From the NCBI RefSeq assembly GCF_007993045.1, contig NZ_VOOR01000053.1:1-33210 (forward strand): a DNA stretch of 33,210 nt, written 5' to 3'. The DNA is from Phaeodactylibacter luteus (GTDB lineage Bacteria; Bacteroidota; Bacteroidia; Chitinophagales; Saprospiraceae). Within the stretch, counting starts at the first letter, position 1. Every line of letters begins with the position of its first letter. Positions 1 to 7,838 of this stretch are shown here, piece by piece. Below the pieces are notes generated by a model, which was not told where the DNA came from, did no database searches, and was given only the letters and a program-made list of their open reading frames with translations. Both the position numbers and the translations under genes were made by a program.

Positions 1-7
1 ATCAATA

Positions 8-32
8 CCTGCGACAGTTTGGTTCACGCCCC
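8..32 (-). repeat. Terminal motif of the dispersed repeat, window-edge copy
   Basis: This 25-bp stretch differs by one base from 23763-23787. Read on the minus strand it contains GGGCGTGAACCAAACTGTCG, which resembles the left end of the intergenic repeat at 23220-23239. The remainder of any element would lie to the left, outside the window. It sits just downstream of the TonB receptor stop codon. Confidence 0.6.
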
Positions 33-57
33 CCGGCTGCCCTCCCTTTTTGGCGGC

Positions 58-2469
58 CTAAAACTGCAGCCGGTACATGATATCTGGGAAGAAGCCAGAC
101 TGCAGCACTTTGTTGATTTGCTGGGTCTGAGGGTTGTAGCGCAAATCGAAGATATTTTCATGCGCGGTGATGTTCTGCAAGTCGATGAAAAACTGCTGGG
201 ACAACCGCTTATTTTTGCTATTGAGCTGGTAGCCAAACTTTAGGTCTAGGCGGAAGTAAGGGTCGTAGCGTTCGCTGAATGCCTTAGCCTCGTCCAAGAC
301 TTCTTCACCCGCCTCTTGGCTTGCCGCAAGGTCTACCGGGGTATAGTACCGGCCTCCCGCCCTGGAAGCACGCATATCGAAGGTTAGCGCATTGCGCTTG
401 TCCTTCCCAATTTTAAACTCCTTGCCAGCCAGGAAATTCACAACATAGCCATTATTGAAAGCAGTATTCCGCCTTACCTTGTCACTGCCCTCGTATTTGG
501 AATCAAAGAAGGAGGCGGTGAGCAAGCCATAATAACCTTGGCTAAAGAACTTTTCTACCGTAAGCTCAAGCCCGTAATTGGCCCCTGCCCCCTCATTGAC
601 CAAGCGGCCAGCCTCAGGGAAGACAAAGTCGGCACCGGCATTTAACATAGAAAACGAGCTTGGAAAAGGCTGTACCGGCACATCTGCTATAGCTTGGTAG
701 TATACTTCGGCCCGGGCTTTCCAGCTTGGGGCTACATTCCAATCGTAGCCTAGCACCCAATGGCTGCTCTGCGTGAAGTCCAGGTTTTCGTTGGAGCGGA
801 GCAATGCGCCAGTCTGAGGGTCATTCTCTGTAAAGAAAAAGACAGGCAGCGGCTGCATTTGGTGGTGGAGCCCATACCCCAGGTTGAGCCGGTGGCGAGG
901 GTGCAATTGCCAATTGATGGCCAAGCGGGGCTCCAAAGCGCGGGTATTGTTGTAGATGAGCCACTGCCCATGCAAGCCGGCCTGCAAAGACAGCTCATCG
1001 GTAAAACGATAGACCCCTTGTGCATAAGCCTGCAGCAGCGTCATGCCGCCATCGAAATCCCGGACCCGGAACCAGTCCGGTGCACCGTCCCCATCGAGAT
1101 CGGGGCGCCCCTCGCGGTCGTCCACTTGGGTATCCAACTGATAGTGCTCAGCGAGTAGGCCCATACGTGCCGTCAGCCGGCGGTTGAACTTCTTGTTCAG
1201 AAAAGAAGACAAGGAGAAGGTATTCGTCACATCCGCTACCTCTGTAACCCGTATTTTCTGCCCTTCTTCAGCCAGATAATTATCCTGTTCATAACCCGAG
1301 CGGGCTGTGGATACAGAAGCCACGGTGCGCAAGTAAGCGTTTTCTCCCACAATAAGGTTGTGCCTCAGCCCCGCTATGCCCATTTGAGAGGTAGCATAAG
1401 CATCTTCGTCAGGGTTGGCGAACAGGTCGGTTTCATCAATCTCATTGCCCAGGAAATCGATATTGCTCATTGCGCCAATCCCGAAAAGTGTGAACTTGCC
1501 AGCTTTGCCGTTGCCAAAATCCAGGTTGAAGGAGAGGTCTCGGTAATTGGGCGTGGCATTCGTCCCTACCGGTATCCCGAAATAGTCAGCTACTTCTACA
1601 AAGGAATGCCGGTAGCTCACCAGGTAAGCGCCTTTGTGCTGATCATTTAACGGCCCTTCCGCCATAGCCTCTAGCCCGCTGAAAGCGGCCAGCTGGAACA
1701 TAAACTCGTGCTCATCACGGTTGCCCGGGCGGAAGCCCAGGTCAAAGACACCGCCGAGGGCATTGCCATACTCTGCAGGGAACGCAGAAGTCAAGAAATC
1801 GGACGTTTTGAGCAAGTTGGGATTGAGGGCAGAGACTGGCCCGCCGGTTGTCCCCAGGGTAGCAAAGTGATTGGGGTTGGGGATGGGGATGCCATTGAGC
1901 CGCCAAAGGACCCCTGTAGGCGAATTGCCCCGGATGACGATGTCATTGCGGCTGTCATCAGCTACGGCTACCCCAGCAAAGCTGCCAGCCAGGCGGGCGA
2001 CATCGTTTCGCCCTCCGGAAAAGCGGTTGACCTCTTCCGGGTTGAAGGAGCGTACACTGATGGTGGCCATCTCGTTTTGTGGCTGGCCTTTCCCTACTTT
2101 GGCCGTGACCACCACCTCATCCATCTGCAATACGGACTCTTGCAGGCTGACATTCAGCACGGCCTGCTTGCCTGCTGTGACCAAGATATTGGGCACGGTT
2201 ACTGTTTCGTAGCCCAGGTAGGAGATGCGGACGCTGTGCCGCCCCACGGGCACGCCCTCCATCTGGAACCTCCCGTCCAAGTCCGTTACTCCCCCTGTGG
2301 CCTCCGCCCCACCTAGCAGCTCGACAGTTGCCCCAATGATGGGGATTTCAGATTGCTGATCGACAACGCTGCCTTTCAGGGTTTGTACCGGCTGTGCAGC
2401 CAAAGGATGGATCAGGCCCCCTAAGCTCAAAAGGGCTAGTAATGCAATAATGGGTAATTTCAGTCTCAT
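58..2469 (-). CDS. TonB-dependent receptor with carboxypeptidase-regulatory-like N-terminal domain
   Basis: This 803-residue outer-membrane active transporter is of the Bacteroidota type. Residues 1-25 form a signal peptide ending in AAQ. Residues about 30-115 match the beta-sandwich CarboxypepD_reg-like domain (GSVVDQQSEIPIIGATVELL, then DGRFQMEGVPVG). A TonB-box-like stretch MDEVVVTAK follows, then the plug (about 130-250, with GVLWRLNGIPIPNPNH) and a beta-barrel ending in the aromatic YRLQF, as expected for barrel assembly. The length is usual for the non-SusC members of the family. No SusD partner is adjacent, so the substrate is unknown. It lies downstream of adenosine deaminase on the same strand, but a hairpin terminator and a set of phased motifs lie between them, suggesting its own regulation. 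The family assignment is firm; the ligand is not inferable. Confidence 0.93.
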   Translation of the reverse strand: MRLKLPIIALLALLSLGGLIHPLAAQPVQTLKGSVVDQQSEIPIIGATVELLGGAEATGGVTDLDGRFQMEGVPVGRHSVRISYLGYETVTVPNILVTAGKQAVLNVSLQESVLQMDEVVVTAKVGKGQPQNEMATISVRSFNPEEVNRFSGGRNDVARLAGSFAGVAVADDSRNDIVIRGNSPTGVLWRLNGIPIPNPNHFATLGTTGGPVSALNPNLLKTSDFLTSAFPAEYGNALGGVFDLGFRPGNRDEHEFMFQLAAFSGLEAMAEGPLNDQHKGAYLVSYRHSFVEVADYFGIPVGTNATPNYRDLSFNLDFGNGKAGKFTLFGIGAMSNIDFLGNEIDETDLFANPDEDAYATSQMGIAGLRHNLIVGENAYLRTVASVSTARSGYEQDNYLAEEGQKIRVTEVADVTNTFSLSSFLNKKFNRRLTARMGLLAEHYQLDTQVDDREGRPDLDGDGAPDWFRVRDFDGGMTLLQAYAQGVYRFTDELSLQAGLHGQWLIYNNTRALEPRLAINWQLHPRHRLNLGYGLHHQMQPLPVFFFTENDPQTGALLRSNENLDFTQSSHWVLGYDWNVAPSWKARAEVYYQAIADVPVQPFPSSFSMLNAGADFVFPEAGRLVNEGAGANYGLELTVEKFFSQGYYGLLTASFFDSKYEGSDKVRRNTAFNNGYVVNFLAGKEFKIGKDKRNALTFDMRASRAGGRYYTPVDLAASQEAGEEVLDEAKAFSERYDPYFRLDLKFGYQLNSKNKRLSQQFFIDLQNITAHENIFDLRYNPQTQQINKVLQSGFFPDIMYRLQF

Positions 2470-2494
2470 AATCTAATGGTGCGTTTTATTGCCC

Positions 2495-2522
2495 CAAAAG
2501 TGCCTGCCCTGAGGCACTTTTG
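2495..2522 (-). terminator. Hairpin terminator or leader attenuator between add and the TonB receptor gene
   Basis: CAAAAGTGCC and GGCACTTTTG form a perfect 10-bp stem with an 8-nt loop. On the minus strand the stem ends in TTTT, as in an intrinsic terminator. It follows the end of the adenosine deaminase gene and lies 26 bp before the receptor start. It could end add transcription, or act within the receptor leader because the phased motifs at 2539-2589 lie upstream of it. Confidence 0.6.
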
Positions 2523-2538
2523 CCAGCAATAAACTGCG

Positions 2539-2589
2539 AACCGTAGGATATCCCTGCCCAACTGTAGGATTTCTTTGCTCAACCGTTGG
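2539..2589 (-). promoter_or_regulatory. Three direct repeats AACYGTWGG at exact 21-bp spacing upstream of the TonB receptor gene
   Basis: AACCGTAGG (2539), AACTGTAGG (2560) and AACCGTTGG (2581) start exactly 21 bp apart, about two helical turns. The first two also share the following AT(A/T)TC. The third overlaps the last codons of add. The array lies 70-120 bp upstream of the receptor start. Same-face spacing of 21 bp is typical of cooperative direct-repeat binders; LytTR response regulators use 9-bp repeats with about 12-bp spacers. Assignment to LytTR is inference. Confidence 0.5.
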
Positions 2590-3562
2590 CCCACCCCTGG
2601 GCCAAAGCTAGCTTTAGGGCCTGCCGGCGGTTTTCTGGCAGGAATGAGGCCTCTGCGGCAGCCAAGTTGCACTGCAGCAGCTCTTCCCTTCCCCACCCAA
2701 AAGCAGCCTCTACTTTCCGGTATTCATCGGCCAGGGTGACATTGGAGAGCGTACGCCCATCTGTATTGATGCTTATGGAAGCCCCTTTGCGGTACAGCTC
2801 CTGCATACTGTGGGCCTTGAGGTTTGGGAAAACGCCGGTTTGCAAGTTGCTGGTCGGGCAGACTTCGAAGTGTATGCCGCTTTCCAATGCTCCTGCCAGA
2901 ACGGCGGGGCCCTCTACAATCCTTACCCCATGCCCTAAGCGCTGCACCCTAGCCTCTGAGAGGGTTTCGGCCACACTTTCAGCTCCACAGGCTTCACCGG
3001 CATGAGCGGTAGCGGGCACGCCATGCTCTGCCGCCCAACGGAAAGCGGGCAAGTGTGGGGCGAGCGGGTGCCCGGCTTCGTCCCCGGCAATATCAAACCC
3101 GCACACCCCCTGCCCCAGGTAACGCTGTGCCAGGCGGGCAGTCGCCATGCTCTCTTGGCCAGAAAAGCGGCGGAGCGTGCACAGGATGAGCTGGGCTGCC
3201 GGGCCTGCTGCCTTCTGGAAAGCCCCTAGCACTGCCTCTACCACTGCTTCCGGGCTGAGCCCTCCCCGGGTGTGAAGCAATGGGGCAAACCGGACCTCCG
3301 CATAAATGACTTTATCCTTTCGGAGCTGCCCCAACAAATCTTCGGCAACCCATTCTAAAGCGCGGGCCGACTGCATGAGCTCAAAGCCACGCACCGCCCT
3401 TGACAAATAATCGGCAAGGTTTTGGCAGCGGGCGGGGGCAATAAACTCCTCCCGGAATTCATGTGGGGTGAGCGCGGGGCTGAGCGCAGAAGCCACCGCG
3501 TAACTTACCGAGCAGTCAAGGTGTAGGTGAAGCTCTATTTTGGGCAGAATATCGTAATTCAT
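2579..3562 (-). CDS. add: Adenosine deaminase family protein
   Basis: This 327-residue cytosolic zinc hydrolase is predicted to deaminate adenosine or deoxyadenosine to inosine in purine salvage. The metal ligands His12 and His14 (ELHLHLD), His187 in HAGE with catalytic Glu190, His211 in RLGHGVR, and Asp268 in INTDGR are all present, as is EVCPTSN at 233-239. Two deviations from the mammalian enzyme are visible. The usual HLDG is HLDC (Cys17), and the second aspartate of the NTDD pair is Gly269. Mammalian Asp296 contacts the purine ring, so specificity may differ; some bacterial homologues are also variable here. The length is usual for the family. The start codon ATG at 3562 is followed directly by the conserved LPKIELHLHLD. 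The neighbours suggest no shared pathway. I am confident of the family and less so of the exact substrate. Confidence 0.88.
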   Translation of the reverse strand: MNYDILPKIELHLHLDCSVSYAVASALSPALTPHEFREEFIAPARCQNLADYLSRAVRGFELMQSARALEWVAEDLLGQLRKDKVIYAEVRFAPLLHTRGGLSPEAVVEAVLGAFQKAAGPAAQLILCTLRRFSGQESMATARLAQRYLGQGVCGFDIAGDEAGHPLAPHLPAFRWAAEHGVPATAHAGEACGAESVAETLSEARVQRLGHGVRIVEGPAVLAGALESGIHFEVCPTSNLQTGVFPNLKAHSMQELYRKGASISINTDGRTLSNVTLADEYRKVEAAFGWGREELLQCNLAAAEASFLPENRRQALKLALAQGWANG

Positions 3563-3586
3563 GGCTCAATTTAAGATAATATGCGA

Positions 3587-3606
3587 GTTGGCAGAGGGCT
3601 GCCAAC
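3587..3606 (-). promoter_or_regulatory. Stem-loop in the predicted add leader
   Basis: GTTGGCAG and CTGCCAAC form a perfect 8-bp stem with a 4-nt loop, ending 25 nt before the add start codon. The -7-like element TAAATTTG at 3616-3609 (minus strand) would start transcription inside or next to this hairpin. It may be an operator or a leader structure; there is no direct evidence for either. Confidence 0.4.
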
Positions 3607-3608
3607 AG

Positions 3609-3616
3609 CAAATTTA
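3609..3616 (-). promoter_or_regulatory. Possible -7 element for add
   Basis: TAAATTTG on the minus strand fits the Bacteroidota -7 consensus TAnnTTTG. No TTG is present at the 20-bp spacing, so the -33 element is missing or degenerate. Confidence 0.35.
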
Positions 3617-3623
3617 AGAGGGC

Positions 3624-3654
3624 GGAAGCCAAAGCCTAGGGCATTTTGGCTTCC
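3624..3654. repeat. 10-bp-stem hairpin flanking repeat copy A
   Basis: GGAAGCCAAA and TTTGGCTTCC pair perfectly around an 11-nt loop that contains CCTAGG. It lies between add and the dispersed repeat copy at 3665-3788. There is no T-run, so a terminator is unlikely. Confidence 0.45.
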
Positions 3655-3664
3655 TGATGGCACC

Positions 3665-3788
3665 GGCCTAGCGCTGCGGAGGGGTGGCAAGCCCGATAGG
3701 GCCGAGCGGACAGCGAGCCCCGGAGCATAGCGGCGCCTGCTGTTAGGCAGGGGCAGGCCCCACCCGAACAACAATCTGGTTTGCGCCC
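3665..3788 (-). repeat. Dispersed structured intergenic repeat, copy A
   Basis: Read on the minus strand, the copy begins with GGGCGCAAACCAGATTGT (3788 downward), then has the GCCCCTGCC...GCAGGCGC stem (two mismatches in this copy), and ends with the conserved core running from CGCTATGCT to GCAGCGCTAG. Related copies are at 11638-11785, 17312-17407 and 23220-23565. It fills most of the 328-bp gap between the divergent genes at 3562 and 3891. Its function is unknown. Confidence 0.8.
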
Positions 3789-3890
3789 AATCAGGGGGCG
3801 TCCTGAGTACCGTGATCATCTGTACTGGCCGAAAAAAGTATAAAGGTTCCCATTTTTTGCGCTAATTGCCCCCTTAACCTATCAAAGAAA

Positions 3891-5261
3891 ATGCCCACAC
3901 CGACGCCTGACTTTAAAGCCAAAAGCTGGCTCGAACAATACCTTGCTTACCGTCAGCAGCACCCCTTGGCCCCCTTAGCGGGCGGTGAACTGCCCGAAGA
4001 GCTGATGGCAACCCTCCCCTCGCCTTTCGAGGGGTATCAGCATCCTTTGTACCTGTGCCTACAGCAATCTGGCATGGCTTTCGGTTTCCCGGTAGCCTAT
4101 CCATTCAAAGACCCTTCAGGAGCCTTTGGGCAGCTGTCGGTAAGCAGCCGGGCCAAGTTCGTTCTGCTGGACACGATGCTTTATGCGGTTTACCTCCAAG
4201 AAGGCGCCCCTTCGGGCGAGGCTTATCAGCGAATGGTAGCGCAGGCCGGCCGCCTGTTGCGGGCGTACTACCGCCACCTCCACCAAACGGTTTTCCAAGA
4301 GCAGTCCAATTTTGTAGAGGACATCCTCTTTCAGCGCGTACAGTACAAAAAGCGCCTGATGGATTTCCGCCGGAGCGGCATTAACACCCACCTGTTTTGG
4401 GACCTGCAGGGCTTTTTACAATATTATGAATATGCCAGCGAATGCGAGGGGGAAATCCCGGAAGCCTGGTTTGAGGAGCTGCTGCAGCAAAAAAAGATGC
4501 TAAAGGTGCTCAGCTTCAAGATCATTGCCGCTGCTATTCATGCCGACTGGAAGATAGCGCGGGCCGAGCAGTCCCTTGCCCGGCAATTCAACGCAGCTTC
4601 CCGCCTGCTCAGCAAATCAGAGAAAGCCTCCGTAGGCAACCTCTTCAAATGGGGCGTAGCCCTGGAGGATATCCAAATCCCACAAGCGCTCAATTGGGAA
4701 GCGCGCCGCCACCTTTTAGACATCGCTCTGCTCGCAGTATATGCAGACCGGGAGATCGACCTTCAAGAAGATACCTTCCTGCGGCGGCTGGCCTTCCGGC
4801 TCGGCCTGACGGCGGAGGACCTGCTGAGCAGCAAAGCCAGCTTGGGCATTTTTTTATTCCAATACGGCGAGCGCCTTCATTTCCGGAAAGCAAAATCGGC
4901 AGGGCTGCAGCTCGCCTGGCAGGCCATAGCCGAGAACATGGCCAAACTGGGCAGGGCTGCGCGTATGGAAGCAGTGGAAACCCGGGATATGGCAGCTACC
5001 TTTGGCAAGCTGCTGAGCCACCGCCTTTCCCCCAAAGCCGACCCGAGCCGCCTCCCTTCTGAAGAAGAGATACAAGCTGCAATGGCTCAATTAAAGGACT
5101 TGCCGCGCTTCCTCCCGTTCTTCAGCCTCTTCTTCATCCCTGTGCCAGGGATAACGGAGCTGTATATCCTTACTGCCATAGGCTTGGAGAAGCTGAGCCG
5201 GGGAAAAGTAAGCCTGCTGCCCAGCCAATTGCGCAAGCTCAACGCAGAACAGGAAGAATAA
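3891..5261 (+). CDS. TerB-like / LETM1-related protein
   Basis: This 456-residue soluble protein has no signal peptide. Residues about 208-330 contain two TerB-like helical segments (AAAIHADWKIARAEQ and LLDIALLAVYADREIDLQED), each with the acidic metal-binding look of tellurite-resistance TerB folds. Residues 405-435 form a hydrophobic segment (PRFLPFFSLFFIPVPGITEL) resembling the LETM1-like C-terminus. This combination corresponds to the Bacteroidota family named 'LETM1-related biofilm-associated protein'; I recognise it by pattern, not by search. Its biochemical role is unknown. The ATG at 3891 is the first in frame after the repeat-containing intergenic region. It is divergent from add and seems to stand alone, since the next gene has its own predicted promoter. 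Confidence 0.75.
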   Translation: MPTPTPDFKAKSWLEQYLAYRQQHPLAPLAGGELPEELMATLPSPFEGYQHPLYLCLQQSGMAFGFPVAYPFKDPSGAFGQLSVSSRAKFVLLDTMLYAVYLQEGAPSGEAYQRMVAQAGRLLRAYYRHLHQTVFQEQSNFVEDILFQRVQYKKRLMDFRRSGINTHLFWDLQGFLQYYEYASECEGEIPEAWFEELLQQKKMLKVLSFKIIAAAIHADWKIARAEQSLARQFNAASRLLSKSEKASVGNLFKWGVALEDIQIPQALNWEARRHLLDIALLAVYADREIDLQEDTFLRRLAFRLGLTAEDLLSSKASLGIFLFQYGERLHFRKAKSAGLQLAWQAIAENMAKLGRAARMEAVETRDMAATFGKLLSHRLSPKADPSRLPSEEEIQAAMAQLKDLPRFLPFFSLFFIPVPGITELYILTAIGLEKLSRGKVSLLPSQLRKLNAEQEE

Positions 5262-5274
5262 GGGCACCCAAAAA

Positions 5275-5305
5275 TTGGCACTGCGCGTAATATTGCATAA
5301 TTTTG
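5275..5305 (+). promoter_or_regulatory. Predicted Bacteroidota promoter for the DUF5606 gene
   Basis: TTG (5275-5277), exactly 20 bp, then TAATTTTG (5298-5305) match the -33/-7 pattern of the primary Bacteroidota sigma factor. A second -7-like TAACTTTG at 5427-5434, without a visible -33, lies closer to the ATG at 5467. Confidence 0.6.
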
Positions 5306-5466
5306 TATCCTACCCCTCTGGGATTTCCTATCCCGTTGATACTTCCCCCTACAGTTGCACAAGCCCGTTGAGGTGGCGTTAAAATTTAGCTGCCACTTAA
5401 GATGGGTATATCCTCCATTTTGTTACTAACTTTGCCCCCCTTACATCAAAAAGGTGAGACAACTGT

Positions 5467-5877
5467 ATGAATCTTGAACAACTAATTGCTGTCAGTGGCC
5501 TGTCCGGCATTTACCGTATGGCTGCCAACCGTAGCAACGGCCTGATTATTGAAGATGTTAAAACGGGAAAGCGCCGTTTCGCATCTTCTCGAAAGCACCA
5601 ATTTACCCCTTTGGCTTCCATCGCTATTTATACCGACGACGGAGAGTCAACGGAGCTCACGAAGGTGTTCCAGCAAATGAAAGATCAGCTGGCTGACAAC
5701 CCGCCGCCTGCTGCCTCTTCAAAAGCTGAAGACCTGCATGAGTATTTTGCCGATGTGCTCCCCAACTATGACCGGGACCGCGTTTTTAATGGTGACATCA
5801 AAAAAGTCATCAAGTGGTTCACGTATCTGCAGGAGAGCGGCGTGCTCGACGAGGAAGCGGGCGACGAAGAGGAGTAA
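5467..5877 (+). CDS. DUF5606 domain-containing protein
   Basis: This 136-residue acidic cytosolic protein has no signal peptide or membrane segment. The N-terminus LEQLIAVSGLSGIYRM, followed by GLIIEDVKTGKRRFASS and LASIAIYTDDGE, matches the DUF5606 family found widely in Bacteroidota. The C-terminal half (residues 85-125, LPNYDRDRVFNGDIKKVIKW) is helical, and the tail is poly-acidic. The function of the family is not known to me. A promoter is predicted at 5275-5305. The following M3 peptidase starts 221 bp downstream, so co-transcription is uncertain. Confidence 0.85.
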   Translation: MNLEQLIAVSGLSGIYRMAANRSNGLIIEDVKTGKRRFASSRKHQFTPLASIAIYTDDGESTELTKVFQQMKDQLADNPPPAASSKAEDLHEYFADVLPNYDRDRVFNGDIKKVIKWFTYLQESGVLDEEAGDEEE

Positions 5878-6098
5878 GCGGCAATTTCCCTCGGCCAACG
5901 GTAACAAAAGACAGCGCATTGCGTACAAGCAGGTGAAGAGTTGCAACCAACCTCCGGTTTTTCGGGGTATTGCACCAAAAGCCCACCTGAATTAAAGTAT
6001 AAATGTGCGGCAAGGAGCCCGCCCAGGGCCCCTTGCCGCTCCGTTGAATAATGTCCGTTTGGCGCTGCCTCTTGCGCAGCCCGCAAATCATAACGCTC

Positions 6099-7835
6099 AT
6101 GACCAAGACGGCCACCGTTTTGCAAGAACACGAAAGAGCATTTGTGCCTAAGGAGTTTAAAGTCACCACCTGGTCTAAACTTAAACCTTATTTTCACGAA
6201 TTGCTGCACCGCCCGATCAGTTCCCTGCGAGAGCTCGAGCAGTGGGTAAAAGACAAAAGCGAGCTTGACGCAGTCGTCAGCGAGGCCTTCTCCTGGCGCT
6301 ACATCAAAGTGACCGTTGACAGCTCGGATGAGAAGGCGGAAGCCCTTTACCAATATGCTGTTCAGGAGCTCGCCCCAAAAATCACTTCTTACGAGCACCA
6401 GCTCAACGAAAAGCTGGTCCATTGCCCATTTTCCGGGCAGCTGCCCCCCGATCAATACCACATCTTCCTGCGCAGCGTGCACAACGCGGTCGAGCTTTTC
6501 AAAGAGGACAATATCGCTCTGGGGACCAACATACAGCTGAAGTCTAAGGAGTATGTCAAGATCTTCTCGGAAATGACCATCGGGGTGGACGGCAAGCAGA
6601 TGACCTTGCAGAAGGCCTCCTCCTTGCTCGAAGAGCCCGACCGGGCGTATCGAGAAGCCGTCTACCACAAAATCCATGAGCGCCTGCTGGCAGAAACGGA
6701 ACCACTGGAGGGCCTTTTTGACCACCTCGTCAAAATGCGCCACGAGATGGCCCTGAACGCGGGCTTTGACAACTTCCGGGACTATAAGTTCCGCGCAATG
6801 GGCCGCTTTGACTACAGCGTAGAAAGCTGTGATGATTTCCACCATGCCATACGCTCAGAGATAGTCCCCATCGTGGATGAGTTCAATCAGTTTAGGCTGG
6901 GCCACCTCGGTTTTGAAAAGCTGCGCCCTTGGGACCTCTTCGTAGACCCCACCGGCGATCAGCCGCTGCGGCCTTTTGAGGACATCCCCGACCTTGTAGA
7001 AAAATCGACCCGCTGCTTATACCGCCTACATCCTGAATTTGGGCAGACCCTTGAGATCATGAGCGAGCTGGGCCACCTAGACCTCGAATCACGCAAAGGG
7101 AAAAGGCCTGGGGGCTACAATATGCCCCTCCACCTGACCGGCATCCCGTTTATCTTCATGAACGCGACCAACTCGCTCAGCGATATGCGCACCCTGATGC
7201 ATGAAGCTGGGCACGCTATCCACAGCCGGCTGACAAGCCAATACAAACTTAAGACCGCAAAACGGGTCCCTTCTGAAGTGGCAGAGCTGGCCGCAATGAC
7301 CATGGAGCTGCTGACGATGGAGCACTGGGACATCTTCTTCCCTGACCCCGAAGAGCTGCGCCGTGCAAAGATTGTGCAGCTGGAGTACGTCCTTAAAGTA
7401 CTGCCCTGGATCGCAACAATTGATAAGTTCCAGCATTGGGTTTACACCCATCCTGCCCACAGCCGAGCGGAGCGCAAGGCAGCTTGGATGCAGATTATGA
7501 AAGACTTCAATTCTCCCACCATTGACCATGAAGGGCTGGAGGAGTATCAGGGGCACCTCTGGCACAAGCAACTGCACATCTTTGAAGTCCCCTTTTATTA
7601 CATTGAGTATGGCATGGCCCAGCTTGGCGCAATTGCCATTTGGAAACGCTTCCGGGAACAGCCCGACGAGGCTATAGAAGCCTACCTCAGCGCCCTGAAG
7701 CTCGGCTATACCCGCAACATCCGTGAAATATACGAGGCGGCGGGCATCGCTTTCGATTTTTCCAGAGCTTATGTCAGCGAGCTGGGGGCTTTCGTCAAGC
7801 AGGAGCTCGGCCAGCTCTTGCAGCAACATGGATAG
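6099..7835 (+). CDS. M3 family oligoendopeptidase (PepF/thimet-like zinc peptidase)
   Basis: This cytosolic metallopeptidase of about 578 residues is predicted to cleave short peptides. The zinc motif is MHEAGH, with His368, catalytic Glu369 and His372; the third ligand is Glu393 or Glu396 in SEVAELAAM. The C-terminus IREIYEAAGIAFDFS...LG is typical of the clan. The frame is open from 6051, but the upstream residues (VWRCLLRSPQ) do not look like the family. The ATG at 6099, followed by the family-like EHERAFVPKEFKV, is the better start. The stop codon is 3 bp from the stop of the convergent gene at 7839, leaving no room for a terminator. The family assignment is firm; physiological substrates are unknown. 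Confidence 0.92.
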   Translation: MTKTATVLQEHERAFVPKEFKVTTWSKLKPYFHELLHRPISSLRELEQWVKDKSELDAVVSEAFSWRYIKVTVDSSDEKAEALYQYAVQELAPKITSYEHQLNEKLVHCPFSGQLPPDQYHIFLRSVHNAVELFKEDNIALGTNIQLKSKEYVKIFSEMTIGVDGKQMTLQKASSLLEEPDRAYREAVYHKIHERLLAETEPLEGLFDHLVKMRHEMALNAGFDNFRDYKFRAMGRFDYSVESCDDFHHAIRSEIVPIVDEFNQFRLGHLGFEKLRPWDLFVDPTGDQPLRPFEDIPDLVEKSTRCLYRLHPEFGQTLEIMSELGHLDLESRKGKRPGGYNMPLHLTGIPFIFMNATNSLSDMRTLMHEAGHAIHSRLTSQYKLKTAKRVPSEVAELAAMTMELLTMEHWDIFFPDPEELRRAKIVQLEYVLKVLPWIATIDKFQHWVYTHPAHSRAERKAAWMQIMKDFNSPTIDHEGLEEYQGHLWHKQLHIFEVPFYYIEYGMAQLGAIAIWKRFREQPDEAIEAYLSALKLGYTRNIREIYEAAGIAFDFSRAYVSELGAFVKQELGQLLQQHG

Positions 7836-7838
7836 GGG

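Noticed and set aside
3571-3819. Small open frames over the repeat copies encoding RYAxGLAxRSALxG-like peptides (also 17260-17442, 23218-23412).
   Set aside because: The similarity follows from the repeat DNA itself. Copies C and D lack one base after GGGCTT relative to A and B, which breaks the frame, and conservation is in stems rather than codons.
5766-6845. Long minus-strand frame (359 codons) opposite the M3 peptidase.
   Set aside because: It is the antisense shadow of the peptidase gene and shows no domain or signal; the plus-strand gene has complete catalytic motifs.
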